Positions 1-10,322 of a stretch of 64,000 bases of DNA are shown here, piece after piece. The number at the start of each line of letters is the position of its first letter. The first letter of the stretch is position 1. This DNA is from Cryptomeria japonica (lineage: Eukaryota; Streptophyta; Pinopsida; Cupressales; Cupressaceae), in NCBI RefSeq assembly GCF_030272615.1, contig NC_081413.1, positions 603,074,709 to 603,138,708 of the forward strand, given 5' to 3'. The notes beneath the pieces were generated by a model. It was not told the DNA's origin and did no database searches. It saw only the letters and a program-made list of their open reading frames with translations. Made by a program: the position numbers and the translations under genes.

Positions 1-238
1 TAGTTACTTGTGAGTTCCATCTCACCGTGGTTTTTCCCATTTGGGTTTCCACATCAAAATCTCTTGTGTTATGGTGTTTATGCTTCTCTGGGTGAATGCA
101 TTATTTGCTATTTGGTTTGCATGTGTGCTAACTGGTTTGTCTACTAAACTGTTTTACCGGTTTACTGTTAGTCTAGCTAAGTGTTTAAGTACAAAGATTT
201 TTCGCATACTAATTCACCCCCCCTCTTAGTATTCATCA
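1..238 (+). repeat. A1 5' LTR, 3' portion
   Basis: It matches 6486-6723 base for base apart from about 20 substitutions and a 2-bp indel. It contains the GGTTTTTCCC block (about 30-40) and the block ATTCACCCCCCCTCTTAG (212-229), and ends in TTCATCA just before the primer site. Confidence 0.92.
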
Positions 239-240
239 AT

Positions 241-253
241 TGGTATTAGAGCC
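241..253 (+). promoter_or_regulatory. Primer-binding site, initiator Met tRNA type (A1)
   Basis: TGGTATTAGAGCC starts two bases after the LTR end. It differs at one base from the common plant Copia site TGGTATCAGAGCC, which is complementary to the 3' end of initiator Met tRNA. Confidence 0.9.
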
Positions 254-288
254 TACCTTTCTATAAGTTTAACCACTTGGAAAGAGAT

Positions 289-1566
289 ATGGGGGAATAC
301 ACATTGAGGGAACTTACTCATTGGCTCACTCAGTCTGAGCAAGCCTATGATGATCTTATGGTCAAATATAAGGCATCTCAAGCAAAGAGGAGAGAACATG
401 CTAAAAAGTTGATGGAGCTATCTGAAAATAGTTCTTCTGATGAAGCGGACATGGAAGCCCCGATTCAAGAAGTAGAAAAGCTGAATGAATCCAATTCCAA
501 CCCGAGAAAAGAATTGGAAGGACTAACTATTCAAATGTGTCAAGAGCTTGAGAATCAGAGGAAAGCTGAAGATCTGGTCAAAGACAAAGAACATGAAAAC
601 TCCAAGCTGAAGCAAGAGATCAGTGCCCCAACTGCTCAACTCCATGCGAGCAAAGTGGAAAAGGAAGACATGCAAGGAGAACTAAACATTGCCATCTCTA
701 AAAATGAAAACTTGATGGAAACAAATGCTACTATTTCCAAAGAACTCTCTGAGTCAAAGGAAATACTTGCTAAGTTCAACAAGAGTACTGTCAAGCTAGA
801 GCAAAAGCTTGAATCTGCCAAACCTGTCAAGAATACTGATGGACTTGGTTATTCTAGTCATGAGGAAGGTGAAACCTCTAGTACAAATGCTGGAGCATCA
901 AAGAAACAACTGACATCAAAGGTTAAAGGTAAGCAAAAGTTTAAACCTGTTTGCTTTAACTGTCTTAAAGAAGGACATATTGCCAATGTGTGTAGGAGTA
1001 AGGCTTACAATAATTTTCCTTATTTTCTAAATGATAAGCCTAAATCCTATAAATTCAATGGTAACTATTATACATGCAACAAGTTTGGGCATAGAGCATC
1101 TGAATGCAGGTCTGTTATGAACAACACTGGAAGATATCGTCAGAGGACTCAAGGAGTTGGTCTTGAACCTTTTTTGAACTAGAATCACAACCGGTTTAAT
1201 ACCTCCAATCATCAGTCAAGAAGTGGTGGCTATCAAGCGGCAACTGGATGGAGAGCAAACTGTTTGATCTATCATGATCATGGTCACACTGCTGCAGCAT
1301 GCAAGAGGAAGAATGACAACATGAATAATGGACCTTGGAGAGCACCTGGAATGGTCTGCTATCATTGCAACAAACTGGGTCACATTGCCAGATTCTGCAG
1401 ATCAAGAAAGAACATATCGGATGACATATCGGTCACTTCGGAAGGAAAGATTGATATTGACAATGTTCAAGCAGATATGAAAAAAACCTAGAAGAAGAAA
1501 CCGGTAGTGTTACAAGAAGAACCAATTTCTGCACCTAGTGTGGAAATAACAAAATCGACAAACTAA
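289..1566 (+). pseudogene. Gag-like ORF1 of A1 (coiled coil plus zinc knuckles), broken
   Basis: The ATG at 289 opens MGEYTLRELTH; the upstream TTG at 277 is not a plausible eukaryotic start. The first ~200 residues are charged and heptad-like, as expected of a coiled coil. They are followed by CCHC knuckles: CFNCLKEGHIANVC is intact; YYTCNKFGHRASEC lacks the first Cys; CLIYHDHGHTAAAC lacks the second; CYHCNKLGHIARFC is intact. In-frame TAG codons stand at 1180 and 1489, and the frame closes at TAA 1564. By analogy with LTR-element Gag, the product would bind and package RNA. The same architecture is seen at 14064-15339, 32910-33995 and 56066-57416. Confidence 0.82.
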
Positions 1567-2010
1567 GCATCATAAAAGCTTAGGGGGAGCAAACAGCGAA
1601 ATGTTTTGAACCCCTAGTTTACACCGGTAAAATACCTTAACCGGTATGCGATACCTGTCATTTGGTAGAAGACCGAAAACGGTAAAAGGCAAATTAGGGT
1701 TTACGCCCTAATGGTGGAGCATTAATTACGGTTGGTGAGGAATATGCTTAAAAGGAATTTTCAAATCAATTTTCACTATCATTTTTCGAGCAAAGAAGGT
1801 TTTCAAGTGCAGAGCGACGAAAAAGTGATCTGTGCTGCGATTAAGAGAAATTTAGAAACCTTGAAGGAAATTCAAAAGCAAATTATAAACGGTCAAGAGA
1901 AGAATGCAAAGTGGTGATTCTGCAACTGACGAAGTGTGAGGCGAAGTAGAATCTGAAACCTCTAAATTCTCGATTTCCGAAAGGTATTTCTCGAGTTTTC
2001 TATTTTTATC

Positions 2011-5000
2011 ATGGCTTCCGCATCTCATACTAGCTCTAGTGCATTTGTCGATTCAGTAAGCTTCATTCAATGCAAGTCCAAATACAATGCCCTGTCACAA
2101 GTTCCTACTGGAGTAATAGTGGAAGAAGGAATATCTGATTATATAGACTGTAAAATTAAAGACCTAGGGTCTCTAGTAATCCATTCGCAGCTAGGTCTAT
2201 TCTGTGGGAAAGATAAAAAGATCAAACCGGAGTATAACATTTTAGAGAAGAAGAAACTTCACAATGCGGTTTACTTCCTAGAGGATTTCACAGATGACCA
2301 CATTAGAATAATTCTGAGCAGAGTTCATGGTGACAAGATGTATCTGGAGAGAACGCATGATATCACACCACAAGCTATTCATGCCATCATCGAGTTCTGC
2401 AACGTCGGTGAAGTGCTAGCCCTGAGGAAGATCATCAAGATTGAAATGACCAAGCTCACCGATTCAGTGAGCGACTCACGAGGAATGACTATTAATTCCA
2501 TCAAGGATGACCTCGTGAAATATGCGTGCATGGTGATTGGATACCAGACGTTCCATGCCAGTGGAATTAACTCTGTATCTATTGTAGCGGTAAATGCCGC
2601 TTACTAGATGATCAAGGAAGATGCATCATTTGACTTCTGCACCGGTATGCAAAGGCAACTCCTATTGAATCTTAAATCAATCAAACAAGATAATGCATTA
2701 AAATTCAAGTTTGGACAACTACTAGTAGGACTATTTTTCTACTTCCAAGGTTACTTCCCTAGAGGAGATATTCAGTGGTCTGCGGACCAACCAGTTACCA
2801 AGCAGATCAAAGAAAGCCTGCAAGCAGTTGGAATCGGCTACCTTGAAGTTTTGAACAAGTATTTTGATGAGTTCAAAAGCAAGATGAGTCTGAGGATGAG
2901 GATATCCAGTAACATTGTCAAGAAATATGAAGAGGATATCTGCTTTATCATCAATGTGGATGAATGCATAATGGAGGCCGTTGAGCCCAGACAGGAAGAA
3001 GTAGAGCCTATGGGCTATGAGGTGATGTATGATATGCTGGACGGATATGCTTCTACCCTAATTGCCTCACCTCTTGATCCTAAGGCAAAGAGAACCGACA
3101 CCTATCTCGAAAGGGTTGCACCGGTTGTAGAACCTCCTAAAAAGAAAGGAAAGGTAGTGCCTTCGGCATCGACACTGGTTACTGTAGCCAGTCCCAAAGT
3201 GACCAAGCGGTCACCTACAAAGAAGAAACCAGTAGTGGCACCTGCCAAAGTCTTCGAGAGAAAGAGGAAGATAAGGAATAACTCACCAAACTCAGAAGAA
3301 ACTATGTCTGAGGAAAAACTTAAGAAGACAAGACAAGCAAAGATAAAGACAAAGAATGAACTGACATCATCGACACCGGTAAATATTGACATTTCCTCCT
3401 ACAAACCTTTGACACATTGTCAAAGAACTATAAAAAAATATTAGGAGAAAAGTGCAGAATGATTTGATTGATTGTTTTGATGATTTCAATGATGATGAAA
3501 AAGAAGTAGTTGAACAAGAAATCATTAAGTACTTATGTGTTAATGACTGGTCGCCTTCAAAAATTAGATCTAAGACACCAGATTCTTTGTATAATTCCTT
3601 AGACAATAAATGGCACATTGCCATAGAAAAGGAACAAGAAATGAGAGAAAATTTTTGCTAAATATTTTCCTGATGTATCAAATTTAGAACCGTTTGAAGT
3701 TATGAATAAATACAAAGGCCTCTTCTTTATGAGAAGAAGAAGACTCCTATTACTGGAAGGAAAAGGTCAAGAAGTGCTCAAGAATACACACACTCTTTCT
3801 CAAGAAGCTCTTAAGATGCATTGAGTGGCTGAAGCCAATAGGAAGGCTGAGCAAGAATTGACAATAACAAAACTGGATGAAGTGTTTGATACTGAAGGAA
3901 ACCTGGTTGTTGAACCTACAGACACTATTGGTGTCGATGCTCTGGATGTAGAAGATGTTGTGTAGGACACACCATCTGAAGCAATAGGACAAGAGAAGCA
4001 GGCTGAATAGGTTGAAAAGCAAGCAGAGGACAAATAGGAAGAGGTAGTATAGAAACAGGTGGAGAAGAAGAGAAAGGAAGAAGATGAGGAGAAATGGAAA
4101 TAGGAGGAAAAGAGAAAAGAGGATGAGAAGAAAAGAAGAGAAGAGGATGAAGAGAAAAAGAAACAAGAAGATGCAAAGAAGAAGAAAGAAGAAGAGGATA
4201 AGGAAGAGAAGAAGAAAAAGGAAGAAGATGAGGAGAAACGGAAACAGGAAGAAAAGAGAAAAGAGGATGAGAAGAAAAAAAAGGAAGAGGAGAAGAGAAA
4301 GGAAGAGGAGAAAAGAAAGGAAGTAGAAAAGAAGAAGGAACAGGAAGAGGAGAAGAGGAAGGAAGCAGAGAAGAAAAAGGCAGAGGATGATAAGGAAGAG
4401 GAAAAGAGAAAAGAAGCAGAGAAGAAGGAAGAGGAGGACAAGAAAGTAGAAGTGGCAAAGAGCACGCAGATGGAGACTCCAAAGGCAACCGGTAGTCAAG
4501 CCAAACTAGCTGACCTCACCAGTCCTATTGACCTCCAATCTGCAAATGAAATGGAGCTGCTACAGAGCATTAAGGTTGCTCAAGAACGCCTTGAGGTGTT
4601 AAGGAGGAAGGAGGAGGAAGATGTGATCCAAGCTGCGGTGGACACTCTTACCAGTTTGTTACCTGGCACAAACCTTCCCAATGCTGATTCATCATTGGCA
4701 TAATTGAAGCTCCTATGCACAGTAGTGGATGATCAGGTGCAGAGCCTAGAAGAGGTAGCAGAGGCAAATGCCAAGAAAGAGCATCAAAAGGCTCTCAACA
4801 TTGCCCTGGTGAAGAAGCTTAATGAGCTTCGGTCCAAACTGCAAAAAGCACAAAAAGACATAAGGAATGCTTTGGATGAGGGGAATCTACTACTGGGTAA
4901 GATTTGCCAACCCCATCTCTTCTATGATGATGTGCTTGTACAGAAGCAAAAGCTACAAACTGACTTGCAGTTATATATAAGTACCTTCAAGCTGCCGTAT

Positions 5001-5336
5001 GACTTTTTCACAACTTATGGGCAAATTGTTCACCGATTTCATATCCATTCTGCCAAAATAGAGTTGGAAATAAACAAACGGACTCAAAATTTGTAGGAAC
5101 TCCAACTGGTTCTACTCCCATGCCTGCAGATTCTTCAGAAATATTATCTCAATCTGGATGCTTTAACGGTGACTCAAGAGATGAGCACAATAGACGCCAT
5201 GGAAGAACAGGTTTCCCAGATGCAGACAAAGAAGGAAGAGGCTACCTCCCTACTTGAGTACTGGTCCTTATCTATGAAACAATTTTTGTAGGACTTCAAA
5301 TCAATTTTTGACAAGTTTTATTCCTTATTGTCATAA
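2011..5336 (+). pseudogene. Orphan ORF2 of A1 (about 1,100 codons), broken
   Basis: I do not recognise this family. The ATG at 2011 (MASASHTSSS) opens an N-terminal globular part with ILSRVHGDKMYLE near residue 101, then VIGYQTFHASGINSV, GLFFYFQGYFP and MGYEVMYDM. A basic Lys/Pro linker follows, then a conserved block with LYNSLDNKW, a 400-nt Glu/Lys-rich stretch and a coiled-coil tail ending at TAA 5334. Breaks include TAG at 2605, an extra A in the A-run near 3430, an extra T near 3655, and stops in the E/K stretch and near 4700 and 5095. Copies at 10323-13619, 27001-31437 and 57941-61309 have nearly the same length and block order, so it was once a real protein. No protease, RT or integrase motif is present. 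Confidence 0.8.
4040..4450 (+). repeat. Polypurine Glu/Lys-coding stretch in A1 ORF2
   Basis: About 400 nt of almost only A and G on the plus strand encode degenerate E/K repeats (EEKRKEEEK-like). Long opposite-strand open frames here (3750-4499) are an artefact of the purine bias and are not called as genes. Confidence 0.85.
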
Positions 5337-5592
5337 ACTTTTATTCCCTTAATACTAATGAAACAGGGGTTAGTCTGTAATATTTTGTTGTCATTGTTGG
5401 CAAAGGGGGAGAAGTATAAATTTTGAATATTTTGATGTATACTTTCATGTTATTTCTATTAAGAAGTAGTATACATTGTATTTTCTACAAAAGGGATAGT
5501 GTATATGCTTAGGGGGAGTAATTTTGATTCCGACATATTTTTGTTGTAAAAAACTTAGATGTCAAAATTTCCCAAGTGTTGCCATCAATGCC

Positions 5593-5604
5593 AAAGGGGG
5601 AGAT
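5593..5604 (+). promoter_or_regulatory. Polypurine tract of A1
   Basis: AAAGGGGGAGAT directly abuts the TGTTGG start of the 3' LTR, the usual plus-strand priming position. Similar G-rich tracts occur upstream at 5403-5412 and 5511-5520. Confidence 0.88.
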
Positions 5605-6723
5605 TGTTGGCATTTTTGATGATTATGTTGTGATTGTCATTGATGGACACACACTTGCATTGAGATCACTTTTGTATGTATAAGTTAAAGCTCAACCGGT
5701 ACTTGTTCCAACCGGTATGATGCATTATAGTCCTTAGACTATTGGTGTTTTGCAGAAAGTGATTACCGATCTGAAACGGTATGTTGACCCCAAGAGGTTC
5801 GAGGATATCAAGCGATACGAAGGATCAAAGCAACAGAACACATATTTCCCAGTCTTCATTTTGTCAAACCGGCCACCGGTATTTTGCTTAAACCGGTTTT
5901 TTGTATGAACCGATAATACTCTGTGATGAGTTACCAATCGATATTTTGTGATGAGTTACCATCCACCAATTGTTTGATGGTGCTGACACTTCAACGGGGC
6001 TTTTTGTGTTGTGTTACAGAATATGTCTAGATGCATTGAACCTAAGAAATTGTATTGTAATCCTATTGGGCCGATATGAAATCAAGTTCCTTTATAAGGA
6101 CATCATGTCTAGGGTTTTAGGTTGTTGCTAGGGTTTAAGGTGGTTTATGAGTTAGAGAGAGTATGAATGTGTAGAAGACTAAAGTAATGCTGGAATGCAT
6201 TAGGAATGAGCTATCAAAGATCTAACCAAGCAATTTGTGCTATTAGCTAGATCACTCACTTGTTGATTACTCACATCTTCGACAAGTCTGAAGCCCTTAA
6301 CCGGGTAGGCCCAAAAAGCCTTTTGTAAATCCTCTAACAAGGTGGTTCACATCTATGGATCTAAAATCCTCTAGCAATGTAGTCTTTAATCAGACTTATC
6401 TCCTAACAAAGATTGAGATTCCTAATAGGACCTATTTTGGTAAAGCACATTGTATGACCTTAACCAGTCTGGTTCCTATTCTGCGGATAGTTACTTGTGA
6501 GTTCCATTTCATCGTGGTTTTTCCCATTTGAGTTTCTACGTCAAAATCTCATGTTATGGTGTTTGTGCTTCTGTGGGTGAATGCATTATTTTCTATTTGG
6601 TTTGCATGTGTGCTAACCTGTTTGTTTGCTAAACTATTTTATTGGTTTACTGTTAGTCTAGCAAAGTGTTTAAGTACAAAGATTTTTGACATACTAATTC
6701 ACCACCCCTCTTAGTATTCATCA
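5605..6723 (+). repeat. A1 3' LTR (1,119 bp)
   Basis: It starts TGTTGGCATT after the polypurine tract and ends TTCATCA, matching the partial 5' LTR. U3 holds a TTGTCATTGATGGA arm (5634-5647) and four copies of the palindrome ACCGGT between 5695 and 5897. The GGTTTTTCCC block (about 6515) and an ATTCACC(C)nTCTTAG block (6697-6714) follow. Confidence 0.92.
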
Positions 6724-8256
6724 ATACTTTATTGATATATGCTTAGTCTTAGAGTGAAATACTGGATTATTAGGCATGTAAATAGCTCTAGAGTTATCAC
6801 AGTAGATAACTACCGGTTCACTATAATTTACCCTAATATCCTTCAACATTTGCTTCATCCACAAGACATGCCTGTAATTAGTTGCTGATGCAACATACTC
6901 AGCTTCTGTAGTAGATAAATAAATGCATGACTATTTTTTGCTGATCCATGAAACCAGTTTCTTTCCAAAAAAGAAAGCTCCACCAAAAGTTCTCTTCCTG
7001 TCATCATTATCTCCTGCCCAATCCGAGTTAGTATATGCACATAAAGTGAAATCATAAAATTTAGAATACCATAAGCCATATTCTGTAGTTCCTTGAAAAT
7101 ACCAGAATATCCTCTTTATTGCACATTCATAATTTTCTTTAGGATTACTTCGATATCTTGAAACAATACTTACTGCATTCATAATATCTGGTCTAGTCTG
7201 AGTTAGATATAACAGACCACCAATCATAGACTTATACCTTGTCGGATTTACTGGTGTAGAAGTATCCTTGATAGATAATTTCTCACTTGTCACCATAGGA
7301 GTACTTACCGGTTTGGAATTATCCATACCAAACTTCTTCAACAATTCCTTCAGATACTTAGTTTGACAGGTAAAAATGTCTTTTTTAGTTTGAGTAATCT
7401 GCAAACCTAAGAAAAACTTCATCTCACCAATCATGGACATTTCAAATTCATTCTTCATATTGTTAGCAAATTCCATGCACAATTTATCTTCCCCTCCAAA
7501 AATGATATCATCAACAAATTCTTCAATAATCAAAATATCATCATCACTAATTTTGTAATAAAAATTACTGTTAGCACTACCTTTAGTAAAACCAAGCTTC
7601 AAAATATATTTATCCAACCTTGCATACCAAGCTCTAGGAGCTTGTTTCAAATCATATAAAGCTTTCTTCAATCTGTAAACCATATCTTTATCATCTGTCA
7701 GTGAAAATCCATCAGGCTACTCAATGTATACTTCTTCCTCAAGTTCACCATTCAAAAATGCACATTTAACATGCATTTGATAAACCTTATAGTTCTTATA
7801 AGCTACATAGGCAAGAAATAGTCTAACATCTTCAATTTTAGATATAGGTGCAAATGTCTCACCATAATCAATTCCTTGCATTTGAGAATATCCTTTACAA
7901 ACCAATCTAGCCTTGTTTCTTACAACTTGACCATCCTCATTCAGTTTATTCCTAAATACCCATTTAGTTCCAATAACATTCTTATTTTTAGGTCGGGGAA
8001 ATAAAGTCCAAGGTTCATTATTCTCTATCTGATCTAATTCATCTTCCATAGCCTTTAACCAATGTTTATCCTTACAAGCTTCAATAACAGTTGTCGGTTC
8101 AATTTGAGAAATAAGACACAACTCTTCACTAGCTAGTCTCCTTCTAGTCATAACTCCCTTGTTCCTATCTCCAATGATTTGATCTTCAAAATGATTTAAT
8201 CTTACATACCTTGGTGTCTTCTGAAATTCAGGTTCACTGCTCTGATCATCAGTCAC
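6724..8256 (-). pseudogene. Copia D reverse transcriptase and RNase H (partial)
   Basis: The RT begins around 8120 with KHWLKAMEDELDQIENN and GTKWVFRNKLNEDG. It continues through CAFLNGELEEEVYIE, a stop near 7717, ALYDLKQAPRAWYARLDKY and the catalytic box FVDDIIFGG (FVDD in place of the commoner YVDD). RNase H follows with YTNSDWAGDNDDRKR (near 7010), LVSWISKK plus an in-frame stop near 6930, and STTEAEYVASAT, and it is cut at KHISIK by A1. This would copy the RNA genome into DNA. Stops at 7717 and 6930 show it is dead. Confidence 0.9.
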
Positions 8257-8299
8257 AGTTGAATTTTCTGATTGTATCGGTGTAACTGTCTCAGCTTCC

Positions 8300-8933
8300 T
8301 ATACTGGTTGAGGCATTGCCGGTTAAGTTATGATCATTTCCACTGCCGGTTCCCTGTCATATGATATAGAATGATTTTTGTACTGCTCATCTACTTTGAC
8401 ATTAGCACTCTCCATAATTTTCTGCACTTTTGCTATAACATCTATATGCTTTGCTTTGAATTGAATAACCAAGAAATATCCCTTCATCACATCAAGGATC
8501 AAACTTTTCAATTGAATCATCTCTTTTGATATAGCATTTACTTCAAAAAATTCTGAAATACTTAACAGTAGGTGTATGTCCAAACCATAGTTCATAAGGG
8601 GTCTTACCGGTTTCACCTTTGATGTGAACTTTGTTGAATGTGTAGATTGATGTATTCACTACTTCTCTCTAGTAGATATGAGGCAATTTGACTTCCATCA
8701 TCATAGATATTGCTGCATCCAAAATGGTTCTGTTCTTTCTTTCCACTACTCCATTCTACTGAGGAGTCCTAGGTGTAGATAGTTGTCTCTTGATTCCATT
8801 TGTCTCACAATAACTATTAAATTCATGAGAAGTGAACTCGCCTCTTTGATCTGATCTTAGACATTTGATTTTCAACCTAGTTTCAGTTTCAACCTTTTCT
8901 TTAAAGATCTTGAATTTCTCAAAAGCTTCAATC
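8300..8933 (-). pseudogene. Copia D integrase, C-terminal half, after the A2 insertion
   Basis: The frame resumes at the A2 boundary with IEAFEKFKIFKEK. It shows RSDQRGEF, which carries the second catalytic Asp of the DDE core, and VVERKN, which carries the catalytic Glu. A Gln-to-TAG change lies between them near 8758. Downstream are frameshifted remains of the integrase C-terminus. The longest open frame here (8756-9166) is a chimera that reads from the A2 LTR into integrase and is not a native gene. Confidence 0.85.
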
Positions 8934-10035
8934 TGATGAATAATAAGAGGGGGGGGGGGGTGAATTAGTATACCAAAAAATACTATACTTAAACATTTTA
9001 ACAGTCTAGCAGTAAACCGGTAAAATAGTTTAACAAACAAACCAGTTAACACACATGCAAACCAAATAGCAAATAAGACATTCACCCATAGAAGCACAAT
9101 CACATAACACAAGAGATTTTGACGTGGAAACCCAAATGGGAAAAACCACGGTGAGATGAAACTCACAAGTAACTATTTGTAGAATAGTAACCAGTCCTGT
9201 TAAGGTCATACAATGTACTTTACCAGAACAGATCCTGTTAGGAATCTCAATCTTTGTTAGGAGATAAGTCCAATTAAAGACTACCTTGTGAGAGTATTTT
9301 AGATCCACAGATGTGAACCACCTTGTTAGAGGATTTACAAAGGCTTTTCAGGGCCTACCCGGTTAAGGGTTTCTGACTTGTCAAAGATGTGAGTAATCAA
9401 CAAGTGAATGATCTAGCAAATGGCACAGTTTGCTTGATTAGATCCATTTTAGCTCATAGCTAATTCTCTTCAACATTACTTCAATCTTCAGTAAATCCAC
9501 ACTTTGTTGTAGTACACAGACTTGATCTTCTCAGTTAAAATCCCACATACAAGAGCTTTGACGACCACCAAAACCTAACAGCTACACTCATACATACACA
9601 TACAAAACCCTAGACATGATGTCCTTAAAAGGAATCTGATTTCATGTCGGTCCAATAGGATTACATTGCAAGTTCCTAGGTTCATTGTATCTAGACATAT
9701 TTGGTAACACAACACAAAATCACCGTCAAAGTGTCAGTGAATGGTAACTCATCACAAAAATATACCGATTGGTAAATCATCACAGAGTATTAGCGATTTA
9801 TACAAATTTTTTGGTTATTGGTTGGTAACTCAGAGTAATACCGGTTCAAACAAATTTCCGGTTGACACAAATTGAAGACTGGGAAAAAGATAATTACCAC
9901 TTCTGGCTCCTTTTCTTCGCTCCGCTTGATCTCTCTATGCTTCTTGGGTCTTTATACCGCTTGAGATCGGTAAACACTTTTTGCATAACATCAATAGTCT
10001 AAAGACTACAACATGATACCGATTTGGAACAATTA
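8934..10035 (-). repeat. A2 3' LTR, 5'-truncated by a deletion
   Basis: It matches the 5' LTR (15390-16590) up to the shared GGAACAATTA at about 10026-10035. There it jumps to the ORF2 3' flank, losing the start of U3 and the terminal polypurine tract. A run of 13 G at 8948-8960 replaces the GGGGAGG of the sister LTR. Confidence 0.88.
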
Positions 10036-10322
10036 CTTCACTTAGGAAAATTTTTGACATCTAAGTGTTTTACAACAAAATTATGCCATAATTAAAATTA
10101 CTCCCCCTAAGCATATACACTTTCCCTTTTGCAAAAAATTCAATGTATACTACTTCCTTACTGAGATAAACATGAAAGTATACATAGCATGCATCAAAAT
10201 ACAGAATACTACTCCCCATCAAAATTTAAAAAACATAGAATACTACTCCCCCTTTGCCAACAATGACAAAGTACAGCTGAAAAACCCCTGTTCCATTAGC
10301 ATTAAAAATTGATTTAAAGAGT

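Larger units (their letters stand above)
1..6723 (+). mobile_element. Pol-less LTR retroelement A1 (family A), 5' end outside window
   Basis: The element runs from a partial 5' LTR (1-238) through a primer site, a gag-like ORF1, a long ORF2 and a polypurine tract to a complete 3' LTR (5605-6723). No protease, integrase or RT is recognisable in the 5.3-kb interior, so it is non-autonomous. It is inserted on the plus strand in the RNase H part of minus-strand Copia D: the flank from 6724 resumes that reading frame. The 3' flank is ATACT; its partner lies left of the window. By eye, about 20 substitutions separate the 238 available bases of the two LTRs, so the insertion is not recent. Confidence 0.9.

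Noticed and set aside
3750-4499. Long minus-strand frames rich in Leu, Phe and Ser opposite A1 ORF2, looking like membrane proteins
   Set aside because: They are the complement of the polypurine E/K-coding stretch; all three antisense frames are open for the same compositional reason. The same applies to 11121-11831.
8756-9166. 136-codon frame with an apparent N-terminal membrane segment
   Set aside because: It is a fusion of A2 LTR sequence with the Copia integrase made by the insertion; the hydrophobic part is LTR.
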